The position numbers were made by a program, and so were the translations under genes. The notes under the pieces were generated by a model. It worked only from the letters and a program-made list of their open reading frames with translations. It did not search any database and had not been told where the DNA came from. Of a stretch of DNA of 64,000 bases, positions 1 to 11,800 are shown piece after piece. Position 1 is the first letter of the stretch, and each line of letters starts with the position of its first letter. The DNA comes from Dromiciops gliroides (lineage: Eukaryota > Chordata > Mammalia > Microbiotheria > Microbiotheriidae): assembly GCF_019393635.1 (NCBI RefSeq), contig NC_057866.1, forward strand, positions 941,001-1,005,000, given 5' to 3'.

Positions 1-240
1 GAGCCTCCTGCTAGCTTGCCCAGACACCCTCCACATTGTGTTCCCCTTTTACCCAAGTGAGACAGACCTTTCCTGAAGTCCTTCTAAGCTATCTTCAGCT
101 GGAAGATTGTTTCTCTCTGTCTTCCTGAAGGCTCCATAGCCCCAGAACCCATTGAGAGGCTTGATTTAATGTTGTTTATGAGGGAAACTGGGGAGAACTC
201 AGGCAACTCTGTGACTTCTCTCTGCCATCTTGGCTCTGCC
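1..240 (-). mobile_element. L1 5'-end fragment, antisense
   Basis: The segment ends on the + strand with TCTGCCATCTTGGCTCTGCC, the complement of a GCCAAGATGGC start, which resembles the beginning of marsupial L1 elements. The same boundary occurs at about 11800. No gene is visible. Confidence 0.45.
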
Positions 241-983
241 AACCCTTTATTTTCCTTTCCAGTGTTGTCATCACCATTGAAATTGTTCTCCTGGTTCTAG
301 TCCTTTCACTCTAAATTGATTCAAACACATCCTCATTTCTTCATTCCTTATGGAGCAATAACTTTCCATTACACTCACTTCCTATAATTTGTTTAGCCAT
401 TCCCCAGTTGATGGGCAGTCCTTTGTAGCCAGTTTTTGCTGTCACAAAAAGTGCTGCTGTCAATATTTTTGTACACACAGGTCCCTTCGATCTTTCATCT
501 CTTTGGGTGTAAGCCTAGTAGTGATACGGCTAGGTCACAGGGTCTATATAGTTTAATGACTTTGAAGATAGTTTTCCAAAGGAAGAACTTTGGAACAGAG
601 TGGTTGGACCAATTCACAGTCCCTCCAACACTTGTATTTTCCATTTTTTCTGTTGCCTTAAAATGGCACTAAGACTTTTGGGACACCTCGTATGTAGAGT
701 TTGCATCAATTCTCTCTATATGTTGGATATCAGACCTTTATCAGAGAATTTTGCTGCAAAGATTCTTTTTCCCAGCTTTCCTTACAATTCTAACTGTGGA
801 AATTTTATTTGTGTAAAATCATTACATTTTACATAATCAAAATTGCCTATTCCATTTCCTGTAATCCTCTCTATACTTCCTTTAGTCAAAAACTCTTTCT
901 GTGTCCATGGTTGTGGAGGGTGTCTCCTTTCTTGTTCTTCTAAATTTGGTTATGATACGACCTTTTCCATCCTAGTTGTCCCT

Positions 984-1291
984 AGGAGCAGCTAGGTAGT
1001 GCAGTGGATAGAACACTGACCCTAAAGTTGGGAGGACCTGAGTTCAAATATGACCTCTGACACTTCCTAGCTGTGTGACCCTGGTCACTTAACCCCAATT
1101 GCCTTAAACATCTGGGCTCATCTCCAGTCATACTAATCTATATCTTGCCACTGGACCCAGATGGCCCTGGAGGAAAGAGTAAGGCTGGTGACTTTGCACA
1201 GCCCTGCCTCTCTTCAGTCCAAGTCACTGAAAGTCATGACATCACCCTGATGTCAAGATCCCCTTTGAGAATGAAGGACAAACAACAACAA
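984..1291 (+). mobile_element. Marsupial CORE-type SINE, long form
   Basis: It starts AGGAGCAGCTAGGTAGTGCAG with tRNA-like A and B box regions (GTTCAAATATGACC), then a body with CACTGGACCCAGATGGCCCTGG and a tail ATGAAGGACAAACAACAACA. The long 3' body distinguishes it from the shorter SINE elsewhere in the window. Confidence 0.8.
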
Positions 1292-2266
1292 CCTTTTCTA
1301 TCTACGTAATGTATCCATTTGGTGCTTGTAGTGGCTTATGGCATGAGAAGTTGGTTTAAGCCTAATTTCTTCCAGACCATTAGTTTCAGCAGCTTTCATT
1401 GAAGAGGGAGACCTGACTACAGTAAATCAGAGTCCTTGGGTTTATTGTTATTTTACTATGTTTGATCTGTTGCACCAATCCTTTTTTCCTATTTCTTAGG
1501 TAGTAAAAGTTTTGATGGTTACTGCCCTATAGTATAGATTTAGATCAGTAACTACTGATTCTCCACCATTTCCTTTCCACTTTTTTCATTATTTTATTTG
1601 TGATTCTTTACTTTTTGATCCTTGAGATGAATTTTGTTAATATTTTTTCTAATTCTTTAAAGCCATCATTTAGTAGTTTGATTGGTATGACACTAAGTTT
1701 GTGGATTAGTTGAGGTGGTATTTTCCTTTATATTATATTGGCATGGCTTACCCATGAGCAATTATTATTTCTCTAGTTATTCAGGTCCAAATTTTTGTAG
1801 AGAGTATTTTTAGTTGTATTCATATCATTTTCTTTATGTATCTTGATTGCTAATCTTTCACAATTTTTATACATTTTGGAGTTCTTTTGAATGGAATTTC
1901 TTTTTCTATCTCTTCCTGCTGAGTTTTGTTGGTAATATGCAGAAAAGGTGGTGATTTGTGGGTTTGTTTTCTATCCTGTTATTTTGCTGAAGTTATTGTT
2001 TCAATTAACTTTCAGTTGAATCTCTGAGGTTCTTTGAGGAGATCCACCAAAGGGATGATTTTGTTTTCTTCTTGTCTATACTTACTCCTTTGACTCCCTT
2101 TTCTTGTCTTATTGTTTAGGGAGCATTCCTAGAACTCTAACAAATAATAAAGGGGCTGCCAGATGTTTTCTCTTTAGCCCCGATCTTACTGGAAAGGCCA
2201 CATTGTTCCACTTGGACGATGCTAATTCTTTGTTTTAGATGAATATGGTTTAAAAAATTCATTTAT

Positions 2267-2434
2267 GGGGGCTGCTAGGTGGCGCAGTGGATAAAGCACT
2301 GGGCTTGGATTCAGGAGGACCTGAGTTCAAATCCGACCTCACACACTTGACACTTACCAGTTGTGTGACCCTGGGCAAGTCACTTAACCCCCATGGCCCT
2401 GCCAAAAAAAACCCCAAAAAACAAAAAACAAAAG
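2267..2434 (+). mobile_element. Marsupial tRNA-derived SINE
   Basis: It starts GGGGGCTGCTAGGTGGCGCA and contains the B-box-like GAGTTCAAATCC and GTGTGACCCTGGGCAAGTCA, with an A-rich tail. It is flanked by TTCATTTAT at 2258-2266 and 2435-2443. Confidence 0.85.
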
Positions 2435-2443
2435 TTCATTTAT

Positions 2444-2604
2444 AGGGCAGCTGGGTGGTGCAGTGAATTGAGCACCAACCCTGGAGTCAGGAGGACCTGA
2501 GTTCAAATCCAGCCTCAGACACTTGACCCTTACTAGCTGTGTGACCCTGGGCAAGTCACTTAACTCCAATTGCTTCACCCACACACAAAAAAGTCACTAA
2601 AAAG
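2444..2604 (+). mobile_element. Marsupial tRNA-derived SINE inserted at the end of the previous one
   Basis: Same family (AGGGCAGCTGGGTGGTGCAG start, GAGTTCAAATCCAGCC). It is flanked by TTCATTTAT at 2435-2443 and TCCATTTAT at 2605-2613, so it shares a target site with the neighbouring SINE. Confidence 0.85.
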
Positions 2605-2613
2605 TCCATTTAT

Positions 2614-2683
2614 ATAAAAACAAATGTTGAAAAAATATCTCTATATGTAACTGGAAAATAATAAAATACTTTTATGGAAAAAG
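2614..2683 (+). mobile_element. Very short 5'-truncated L1 3' tail (probable)
   Basis: About 70 bases reading ATGTTGAAAAAATATC...TATATGTAACTGGAAAATAA, which resembles the extreme 3' end of marsupial L1. It lies between TCCATTTAT at 2605-2613 and another TCCATTTAT at 2684-2692, consistent with insertion at the same motif. Confidence 0.45.
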
Positions 2684-2776
2684 TCCATTTATTCCTATAC
2701 CTTTAAACATTCTTATTTAACACAAATGGATGTTGTATTTTGTCAAAAGCATCTTCTACATTTATTAAAGGTTTTT

Positions 2777-2938
2777 GTTGTTTTTTTTTTTGGTGAGGCA
2801 ATTGGGGTTAAGTGACTTGCCCAGGGTCACACAGCTAGTAAGTGTCAAGTGTCTGAGACCAGATTTGAACTCAGGTCCTTCTGACTCCAGGGCTGGTGCT
2901 CTATCCACTGTTCCAACCAGCTGCCCCCAAAGAGGATC
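2777..2938 (-). mobile_element. Marsupial tRNA-derived SINE, minus
   Basis: A poly-T start, then GTGACTTGCCCAGGGTCACA and an end CCAGCTGCCCCC. A 13-base target-site duplication ATTAAAGGTTTTT flanks it at 2764-2776 and 2939-2951, inside the antisense L1. Confidence 0.88.
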
Positions 2939-3055
2939 ATTAAAGGTTTTTTTTTTTTTTTTGGTACATTTATTGATATAATGATGTGATGTTTTTCTTC
3001 TTGTAATTAATACCGTCTGTTATGTTAGTTGATTCCTAGAATTGAAGCCCCTCTC

Positions 3056-5557
3056 CATCTATAGCTCTCCTCAGTCTGGCTCCCACCGTCCTTCCTCAGC
3101 TCATTGGGTGTTCCTCTCTCCCTTCCAGTGTGCATATGTGTGATCATCAACATCCGTGTCATGGACACACGCCATGGTATTCCTGTATCCTGTGAGACCC
3201 TGCGATTTCCCCAGTGCCTAGCTCAGTGACTTGTACCTGGGAGATTAATAAATGCTTGTGGGATTGGGATGGGCCTTGTTCGGGTTGTTGGATGTGTGGG
3301 GGTGTGAATGTGTACATCGGGCAGTGCCTGGGTGTGGTGTGAACATGTGTGTCGGTGTGGGCGCGTGGGTGCTTGGGCATATGTGTTTGCCGGTGAGCAC
3401 ACATGCATGTGTGGGAGCCTGTGAGTCGACTGCCATTATCAGGACCCGATAATGAAGGGGGATGCTGGAAATTTTGCCAGATCTTAGCAGACAGCCTGTG
3501 GAGCCACCCACCAGCCGCATAGCTATGCTGGGTGCCGTCTCTGACCTGCCTCGCCCTGCACGGGGTCTCCTCTACAGCCGCAGCCGAGCGCTCAGAGGCG
3601 CTGCCGCTGGCAGAGCCTCCGCCTCCGCCTCCGGCCTCCGGCCTCCACGTGGCTCTTCACAGCACGGATCCTCTTTGGCCGGGGGAGGCTGAGCGCACAG
3701 GGTTGAACAGAGGGGTCACAGAGGCTCAGAGCGGAGAAGGGGCTCCCCCAAGGCCTCCCATGGAGTGCCAGGCGGCAGACAGCGCCCAGGAATTCTGACT
3801 TCCACTGCTCATCCCCTGCCCCCTCCATGAGTCTCTAGACGGCCCATTTTAGAACCTGGGACAGCTCTGGCCGGGCCAGGCGCCCCCTCCCCCACTTTCT
3901 TTCCCTTCCTCGGTTGGCTGATCTTCCCCATCTCTTGCCGCCCAAAGCTGACTCAGAGCCGTGTGTGCCAGCGAGGCCCATTCCGGGCCTGAAGGAAGTT
4001 ATTGATCTGCTGTGAGAGTCCTGCCGTGCCCACGCCTTCCTCCCGCTGAAATCAGCTTCTGCCAAATCCCTCACAACTGGCATTTCCTCCAACCGATCTT
4101 CAGGCATGAGACACTGGCTTTTCCCTCTGCCCGGCCCTGACACAGATGACTCCCCAGGCGCTGGGAAGTGTGGGGCATGTGGGCGTGGCGTAAGGGCCGT
4201 CAGTCCCCTCGCCTGCCCCTAGGGCAGCACCAGAAACCTGAGCCACCCCAGGCCAGGGAGTTGGGCATCCCCTCTCTCCGTGCCCTCATCAGCCTCCATG
4301 GGTTGGATCCCCATCTCTGTCCAGCTGCAGCCACTCTCCTGAGCTCCTGTCCTGCCCACAACTGGACATCGGAACTGGCGATCCCATAGACATTTCAAGG
4401 GGTGATGCCTTCCCCGTGGTCACGTGGCCAGGATGGGGGCTATGAATGCAGGTCTTCTGACTCCAGGGCGAGGCTTTTACTGAGGCCCCACCGTGAGCTG
4501 AGGAGGAGCCCAGAGCTTGTTGGGGACTCAGGGGACTCAGGGACAGGATTAAATTCAGCAGCCCAGGAGTAGGAGGGAAATGCGGTGGGCCCCACCTTGA
4601 CCCATATCCGTCTCCTCCATTCGGAGTTTCAGGGTAGATTATAAAATGTCTTCTGCCTTCATCTTCCCCACCCCAGCTGCTGGCCCCTTCCTCCCCTTTT
4701 CTCGGTCCCCCTGCTGGGTGCCGCAGTGCCAGCCCCCAAACTTGGCAGCTCCAGGGGCCCCACACTCTGCCCCTCCCCCCTTGCCTGTGCCTTCTTTGCC
4801 TGGGCTCAGCCCAGTCCCAGGCTGGCTCAGGACCGAGCAGATGCTGCCTTAGCCCCTAGGAAAGGGGACACTTCCTCTTCAGCTGAGCTGGCCGAGGGCA
4901 GTGGGGTCTGCAGGGAGGGAGAGGTGACAGGCTCCCTTCCCTAGGGGTCTTGAAACAGAGTCCGGACGGGAGCTTGTCAGACTTGTTTTGGGGGGTGGTG
5001 ATATTCTTGGTCAGCTTTGGTCCCATGACTGCCTCCTCCTGGGGCTCAGTGACCCCCTCCCTAGAGCCAGATAGAGCTGGAGACCCAGAGATCAGGGCCA
5101 CGGGATCATTCTAACTGTGGGTTCAAAGGATGCTGTTCTCCCTCCCCCTGTGACACCACATGGTAAATGATTGTGCTCCAGGAAAGCTGGGGCTATTTTT
5201 ACAGATAAGGAAACTGAGGCCTGCTTTGGAAGAGCTCAGCAAGGCTGAGGCCTGATTCCCTGCTCCAGAGGGAAGGGGGGGGGGCGAGGAGGAGATCCTC
5301 GGGGAATGCCTGCTGGCAGCCGAAGCAGAACTGAGTGTGTCTCCTCTGGAAATCAATAGCAAATCTTCGGTCCCATCAAGGAGCTCAGCAGGAGCTGCTG
5401 GGACCAAGACCCTTTGATTTTCTCCTTGAACAACGTAGGAAAATTTTCCAATTGCTAGACTGGATCCCAGCCTGGGCCCCGCCATTGACCTGCCCCTGGT
5501 TTGGAGGGGAAGAGGGGGAGAGGAGGGAAAGGAGGAGGAGGAGAAAAAAGAACTCTT
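3056..5557. other. Non-coding stretch, mostly unique, TSPAN4 upstream/intronic
   Basis: I see no exon I can support. It holds a degenerate TG/GTGTGG tract (3285-3430), a CCTCCGCC/CCTCCGGC-rich CpG patch (about 3570-3660), MIR-like antisense fragments near 4380-4490 and 5190-5260, and otherwise GC-rich unique sequence. Open frames here are short and overlap on both strands, as expected of GC-rich DNA. Confidence 0.5.
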
Positions 5558-5558
5558 C

Positions 5559-5808
5559 GGGCAGCTAGGTGGCACAATGGATAAAGCACCAGGCCTGGAG
5601 TCAGGAGGACCCGAGTTCAAATCTAGCCTCAGACATTTCCTAACTGTGTGACCCTGGGCGAGTCACTTCCCCCTGTTTCCCTCGGTTTCCTCATCGGTCA
5701 AATGAACTGGAGAAGGACGTGGCCAAGCCCTGCAGGATCATTGCCAAGACAATGCCCAATGGGGTTCCAAAGAGCTGCACACAACTGAGTAACAAGACAA
5801 TTATTAAT
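5559..5808 (+). mobile_element. Marsupial SINE, long form with RTE-like tail
   Basis: Starts GGGCAGCTAGGTGGCACAAT. After the tRNA-like part it continues CTCGGTTTCCTCATCGGTCA, AACTGGAGAAGGACGTGGCC and CAAAGAGCTGCACACAACTG, the body seen in marsupial SINEs mobilised by RTE elements. Confidence 0.75.
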
Positions 5809-6712
5809 GGAGGGGTGGCGTGTGCGGAAGAAGCCTCACATGAGGCTGAGGCTTACTACCCGCCCCAGCCCAGGGCAGCCGCCCTTCAGCCGCTCCCAAG
5901 GCTTCGGCTCAGGCCTGAGGCCTCCCGTGGAGCCCATTCTCTTTCTCTGACTTCAGGGGGATTGGGGGGGGGAGGGGGGGAGAGAGCAGAGAGGACATCT
6001 CGGGACGGCCTTGGGGAGGCGGCCTCCCTTTTCTTACTGGGCCGAAGTCTCGTCACTGACTCCCACTTCCATCCCCACTATGAAGCTGACCTTTACTGTC
6101 CTCTGTGTGGGGCCTCCCAGGTAGAGGAAGGCCTGCCTTGAAGTGCCTGGCCAAGTCCTTTCCTGCCAGTGACACCCGGGTCATTGGGATGTGTGGAGAC
6201 ACATGTCCAGTGCCCTTCTTCCTATCGTCCTTGTCCCCTCAGCCAGAGGCCTGCCCCCCATTTCTCTAGCTTTCCCTGGACTTCTAGTGCTGTGGAAACA
6301 GGGGCTCTCAGACCAAATGTGGGATATACAGGCAGAGGTCCTCAGGCTCCTGGAACCCAGGAGGAGTTAAGGATGTCTAGGTAAACCAAGACTCAGAGAG
6401 GGGAGATCAGCGTGCCAATACGGGGCAGGGCCAGTGCTGGAGACAAGTGCCCCAGCTCCAGGCCGAGGCCTCCCACCTGTCACCACCGGAGTCCCTGGGG
6501 ACACTTCTGGGCTTCTTTGTCTGGATTGTGGTCCTGAGCACAAGGCCAGGCTGCTCACCAACCCTGGGAGAGCCCTGCTGTGGTGTCTAGAGAGGAGGGG
6601 GTGGGGGAAGAGGGGAGAATGGGGAAGGAAGCTTTCTGACCATGAATTATGGATGAGCTTTGGGTCTGGGGATGGTTGATGCCTTATCCTTGGGGGGAGG
6701 TGTGTATGCATT

Positions 6713-6764
<52 letters not shown>

Positions 6765-7471
6765 TGAGTACATCAGCACGTCTGTTTGGCTCTGGGCACA
6801 CTAAGGGTTTTTGTGTGCTTAAGGGGGTCACATTAATGTGTGTCTGCCCATCTATGTGTGTGGGCGCACAGGGACTGCTCCAGGCTAGGGGTGGGATGAC
6901 ACCTCCCTGGATGAAGGGAGGGGAAAAGACCCTCCTGACCCAGATTCTGCCTTGGAGGTGGGCATCAGAACTCTGGGGCAAGTCCCTGGGTCTGCCCTGG
7001 ATGCTGACAGGGAGCAAGAAACAGTCTGAGAGCCAGACAGAGGCAAGGATGAAGCTACAAGGGCAGGAGGCTGGGGAGGGGTGCCCAGGTCCAAGGCTTC
7101 ACAGCAACAGTGTGACAAGACACCCTGGAACTTCCCCTGCCCCCTTAGCCTCGATGGTCCCCGGGCTCTGGAATGGCCTCTGCTTGTCCCTCCTTCCTCT
7201 CCACTCTAAGGACATGGCCAGTCTGTCCCACCAGCTGCCACACCATTCCTTGACCTGGGGCTCTCTCCTAGAGACCTCACTGACCCAGGGAGGATGTGGC
7301 AGTGAGAGGGTGGTGATGGTGGCCTCCTCGAACAGTCCTGGAGATTCCGTTCCTTTGGCTTTGTGCTGAACTGTAGCAACCCAAACCCCGCCCCACCAGC
7401 CCCTATGTCAGACACTACCTGGAAGAGCCACTGAGGCAGCCTGATGGCCTGGAGTCAGAAAGACTTGAGCT
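5809..7471. other. Non-coding stretch without recognised gene
   Basis: GC-rich unique sequence with one perfect TG microsatellite. No splice-bounded open frame resembling a known protein was found. The antisense frame at 6367-7017 runs through the microsatellite and is an artefact. Confidence 0.5.
6716..6762. repeat. (TG)n microsatellite
   Basis: About 23 uninterrupted TG units, long enough to be polymorphic. Confidence 0.98.
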
Positions 7472-8035
7472 GTCCAACCATTCTGGAGAGCAATTTGATG
7501 GGGGTTTTTGTTTGTCTGTTTGTTTTTGCAGAGCAATGAGGGTTAAGTGACTTGCCCAGGGTCACACAGCTAGTAAGAGTCAAGTGTCTGAGGCCGGATT
7601 TGAACTCAGTTCCTTCTGAATCCAGGGCTGGTGCTTTGTCTGCTGCATCACCTAGCTGCCTCTGGAGAGCAATTTGGAACTATGCCCAAAGGGCTATAGA
7701 ACTGTGCATATCCTTTGATCCAGCAATACCACTGCTAGGCTTATATGCCAAAGACATCCCCAAAAAGAAAAAAAGACCTATTTGAACAAAAATATTTCTA
7801 GCAGCTCTTTTTGTGGTGGCTAAGAATTGGACATCAGAGGGAAGGCCCATCCATTGGGGAATGGCTAAACAAGCTGTGGCATATGATGGTGAGGGAATAT
7901 TATTATCCTCTAAGAAATGACAAGCAGGACGATTTCAGAAAGGCCTGGGAAGACTTGTATGAACTGATGTGTAGTGAAGTGAGCAGAACCAAGAGAACAT
8001 TGTACACAGTATCTACATTCAATGCCCTGGCTGCC
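7472..8035 (+). mobile_element. L1 ORF2 C-terminal / 3' fragment, sense
   Basis: Sense sequence with L1 ORF2 landmarks: TTTGATCCAGCAATACCACT, AGCAGCTCTTTTTGTGGTGG, CCATTGGGGAATGGCTAAAC and GAAGTGAGCAGAACCAAGAG. It is interrupted by the SINE at 7498-7660, whose duplication lies inside the L1. Confidence 0.9.
7498..7660 (-). mobile_element. Marsupial tRNA-derived SINE, minus, nested in L1
   Basis: Minus-oriented SINE (AGTGACTTGCCCAGGGTCAC...ACCTAGCTGCC). A 16-base target-site duplication TCTGGAGAGCAATTTG flanks it at 7482-7497 and 7661-7676, restoring continuous L1 sequence when removed. Confidence 0.93.
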
Positions 8036-8523
8036 TCTTCAGTCTCATCTTGCACTGCTTCTGCACACTAAATTCAGCTCTCCTTTTAGCCTCAGTGTAG
8101 CCTGGGAATCAGGCCCATGGGAGTAGGATCCCTCTCTGAGCCCCTGGGATCCCCAGGCAGTAGGAATTGCCATTGTGTCTGCCGAGAGTTGGCACAGAGG
8201 GCTGGGGGTGTGGGAGGGACCAGTGGGGGAATGCCAGTCACTCTTCTTGCCCTGAGTCTGGTCCTCGTGCAGAGGGGGCTGGTGTGACCTTCACACCCCA
8301 GGAACCAGGTGAATCGAAGGATGAGGAGAGGGGTGCAAAGCCCTGGGCTCCTAACGATCCTGGAAACAGTTACTGCAGGGATTCTTTGGACAGAGAAGGA
8401 AACTGAGGCTCATGGACAGGAAGTGGCCTGCCCACAGTCAGCTAGGAACAGTGAGAATTTGAACCCAGGTCTAACTTCAAGGACAGAGTTCTACCCACGA
8501 TACATCCTCCTCCAACCCCTGCT

Positions 8524-8733
8524 GCCTGTCTCTCTCTCTTATCTTCTCTATCTCTGGCCCTTACCCCACTTCTCTCCTCCCTCCCTCCCTCCCTCCCCTC
8601 CTCTGTCCCGGTCTCTCTTTCCCCCCTCCCTTTCTCTCTCCTCTCCCCTCCCCACCTCCATCTCCCCCCTCCCCCTCCCTTTCTCTCTCCTCTCTGCCCT
8701 TCTCCTCCCTCCCCCATCTCTGTCTCTCATTCC
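8524..8733. repeat. Polypyrimidine (CT-rich) tract
   Basis: About 200 bases with nearly only C and T on the + strand (CTCCCTCCCTCCCTCCCC units), the source of the arginine/glutamate/glycine-rich frames on the minus strand. Confidence 0.9.
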
Positions 8734-9099
8734 CCAGCTTGGCAGGTGGCCTGGGAGAGACCCTCTGCGGTCACTGCTCTGATTGCATTTTCTTCATTCC
8801 TCTCTGTGGAGTCCTTCATGCCAGACTTCAGAGACATGTGTCCACCACCGCCAAAAGACTCATTTAGGAGAGACTTGGTGTTCCCTCCCCTCTGCCCTCT
8901 CCCCTCCCCTCCCGGTCCCCTCCAAGAGGATTCTGGACATGTTTCTGTGGTGGCTGAGAAATGAATCTCCCCTCTTGGTGTCCATGGTATCAGGAGGGGG
9001 CCCCCAGAGTGGGATGTAGGCAGAGAGAGAATGAGGCTCTGAGGAGCGAAGAGGGAGGGGCTAAGGGGCCTCAGAGAGGGCTCAGGAACTGTGTGTATA

Positions 9100-9476
9100 C
9101 GTGAGTGTGTGTGTGTGTGTGTGTGCGCGCGCGCGCGCGTGTCTGTGCTTGATCATGTGAGCACGGGTGTGCATGAATGTGTGTGTAAGTGTGGGGTGTG
9201 TAGTTACATGTGTGAGTGCGTATGTGAACTGTGGTGTGTGTGTTCATTTGTGTGACTGTGTGGTATGTGACTGTTTACACGAATGTGTGCATATATGCAC
9301 ATGTGACTTATTGTGTCTATAAGTGTGTGCATGTGTAAGTGTGTGTGACTGTGTGGTATGGGTAGTGTATGTGCATTGTGTGACTGTGGGGGGGGTGTGC
9401 ATGAAAGTGTGTGCATGTGTGACCGTGTGCATTGTGTGCATGTATAAGTGTGTGACTGTGTGTGTGCATGTGTGCA
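9100..9476. repeat. Degenerate (TG)n tract with a (GC)n core
   Basis: TG units with variants (TGTGTGACTG, TGTGCATG), and an alternating GCGCGCGCGCGCG core at about 9126-9138. The apparent His/Thr-rich reading frames are products of the repeat. Confidence 0.9.
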
Positions 9477-9999
9477 CCTGCCCTCCCGCCCACATGGCCC
9501 TGCTCTGGGCCAGGGAAGGCTGCCTCTGAAAGTCTTTCCAAGAGCCCAGAACAGAGATAGTGGAGGGATCGAATGATCGGCCCATGGTGATGTCCTCCAA
9601 GAGCCCAGGATACAAAGGCTGTGCAGTGTACGGGCACCTAGGCAGGATGTGCTCCCCAAAGAGCCGGGATCAGCCTTGTTCCCACGGCAGCATTTCCACC
9701 CCGTGGATCCTTCCCACTGAGAGTGGGCCCAGTCTTCCTCAGCTTCCCACAGCCCTTGGCAGACCCCTCCCGAGCATCCAGAGGAGTGTGATGAGGGGGC
9801 CTCCCATCTTCCTTCCCAAGCCCCCTGTCCAGGCCACAAGCATTGGGTGAGCCCTCCCTCGTTCCTAAGAATGAGCCCCATTTCTCCTATCTCCCCCCTT
9901 CTCCCTGCCCCCCTCACAGCCACTGCCTTCAGCCAGACTCTCATGGCCTCTCACCTGGACCCTGAGCAGTCTCCTCATGGGCCTCCCTGCCTCCAGTCT

Positions 10000-10415
10000 T
10001 TCCTTTCTGGTCCATCCTCCACAGCTACCAAAGCTATGCTCCTAAAAGGCCACTCTAACCTCCTCACTCCCCTCCGCAAGAAACTGCATGGGTTCCCTGT
10101 GCCTCTAGAATTAAGCCCAAAGCGTTTGGCATTTAAGGCTCTTTGCACCTGGCTCCGGACTTCTCTAGTCTGTCCTCACCTCTGAACACTCAAGCCCAGC
10201 CAGACTGGCCTTCTGACTGCCCCATCCCCCCTCTTCTGCCTCCAGTCTCTGCGTGGGCTTCCCTGTGCCCCTAAAACCACCTTTGGTCCCTCTGGTAGAT
10301 TCCTCTGCATGTGTCTCTCCCCTGGCTTAATTCTATGGCAGGAGATTTGCCTGCCTGGTCCCTTGTACAAGGCCTAAAACACAGTTGGTGCTTAATTAAT
10401 GCTGGTGGATTGATG
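10000..10415 (+). mobile_element. L2 LINE 3' region, sense
   Basis: L2-like succession of motifs: AAGCTATGCTCCTAAAAGGC, TGGCATTTAAGGCTCTTTGC and a terminal GTTGGTGCTTAATTAATGC. Decayed, no open frame. Confidence 0.65.
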
Positions 10416-10589
10416 CTGGAAAACCAGCAGTCTGACATGTCCCTTGGATTTGGGAAGAACAGATTTCAGGGGTTCAGGAGGACAGGCAGGACCCCATGGG
10501 CTAATGGGGTTTCCTTCTAAAGGGAAGGTAAGTCCAGAAAGGGGCTTCAGCTCTCAAGGATGAGACAGCTCTGATGGGGAGGAGAGGAG
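10416..10589. other. Unique spacer, nothing recognised
   Basis: Short non-repetitive stretch between an L2 piece and an L1-like piece. No feature seen. Confidence 0.4.
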
Positions 10590-11800
10590 CTAGCTGTCTG
10601 AAGTGCTCAATGGGACATTATTACTATGAAGTACTTGCATTTCCTTCTATCTTTTAGTTGTTTGCTTCTCTTTGGTCCATTTGAATTTTCAGGGACTTTG
10701 TTGCTTGGGCGAAGATTTGTACCTCTGTGGTACCTCTCGTGCCTTTCCAATTCTTTCTTATGTGCTTCCCATTTCTTTTTTTATTTTTTCCTCTCACTTC
10801 ATTTATAAAAAGCATTTACAATGTGTTTTAAAATGTTATAAATTCTGGCCTCATCTCTTGCATGGATTCTAGTTGAGTTTGTGCCCAAGCCGAACTTTTC
10901 TTTGAGGCTTTGCTTGTAGATGTACTATCTTCTCCTGGGTTTGTGTCTTTTATGTCCCTGTCACCACAATAGATTTTTATGGTGGGGTTATTTTGTTTTG
11001 TTTTGTTTGTTTGCTCATTATTCCAGCCTTTGGTCTTGGTGTTAGGGCTGGGCTCTGCACCCTTCTAGAGGGAAGGTCTGGGCTGATCCTGCTGCTGCTT
11101 TCTTGGAATATTGAATGTTGTGTTGTTCCAGGACCTCAGGGACAGTCTGGGGACCTACCATCTTTCAGTGCTCCCAGAGTGGTCTGAACCAGGAAAAAGT
11201 CCAATTGCTGGCCCCTCCTCTGAGCAGCAGTAGATGCTACTCTGCTGCCTTAGTCACAGATCACTAGGCTCCCCTTTGGTCTGGGATTCACATGGGCCCA
11301 GCAGCTGGCACTGAGACCCTGCTCTGCCACTGGTCACTTCCAAACTCACTCCTTCCTCAGTACCCAGCCTTGAGCATTCCTTGCCTGAGAACACCAGCTG
11401 GGCACAGCTCCATAGTCAGCCTGAATCTGACAGGAACCGGGAATGAGCAACAGTGTTGCCAGGTGGTGCCCATTCCTGCCCCTTGTTCGAGATCTGGGAT
11501 CTCTTGCCTAGTGCCCACTCTCTTTGCTCTGGGGTGCTCTTCAATGGCCAGACCCAGTCCCCAGTGTCCAGACCTCTCTATCTCTTTGTTCCAACCTGGG
11601 CTGGAAGGATGACTCATTGTGGCTTGTTCCTGGATTTCCTGATCAGCATTCAGTCTGGTGCATTTCCTAAATCCTGTTGGAGTTGGGTGTGTGTGTGGAT
11701 GTGCACACGAGTGTGAGCACACGTTCACATGTCTGGATGGGTGTGATTGTATGTGTGTAGCTCACTGTAGTCCTTCCTTCTCCACCGCCATCTTGGTTCT
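10590..11800 (-). mobile_element. L1 5' region fragment, antisense (probable)
   Basis: Repeat-like sequence including CACAATAGATTTTTATGGTG and CCAGGACCTCAGGGACAGTC. It ends at CACCGCCATCTTGGTTCTGC (about 11784-11803), the same kind of boundary as at 240 and the complement of a GCCAAGATGGCGG start. I assign it to the 5' UTR and upstream coding part of a marsupial L1 by resemblance only. Confidence 0.5.

Larger units (their letters stand above)
241..3055 (-). mobile_element. Antisense L1 remnant (ORF2 and 3' UTR), broken by nested SINEs
   Basis: Read on the + strand the order is L1 3' UTR then ORF2 in reverse. Recognisable landmarks are the complement of the ORF2 C-terminal part (GGATATCAGACCTTTATCAG near 725, TACCCATGAGCAA near 1750, TGTATTTTGTCAAAAGC near 2733, ACATTTATTGATATAATGATG near 2967), in the same order as in therian L1. 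It carries many stops and is dead. SINEs interrupt it at 984-1291, 2267-2434, 2444-2604 and 2777-2938. Confidence 0.75.
8036..9999. other. Non-coding stretch with simple repeats
   Basis: Contains a MIR-like antisense piece (about 8385-8490, GAAGGAAACTGAGGCTCATG), a CT-rich tract and a long degenerate TG tract. No supported exon. Confidence 0.5.

Noticed and set aside
6367..7017. 216-codon minus frame with a His-Thr run
   Set aside because: The (CA)n microsatellite keeps it open.
7811..8071. 86-codon frame MWWLRIGHQREG...
   Set aside because: Matches L1 ORF2 3' sequence with stops and frameshifts; annotated as L1.
10626..10808. Frame MKYLHFLLSF... as a signal peptide or TM1 exon
   Set aside because: It is inside a repeat-like (antisense L1) stretch and lacks the TSPAN4 pattern.
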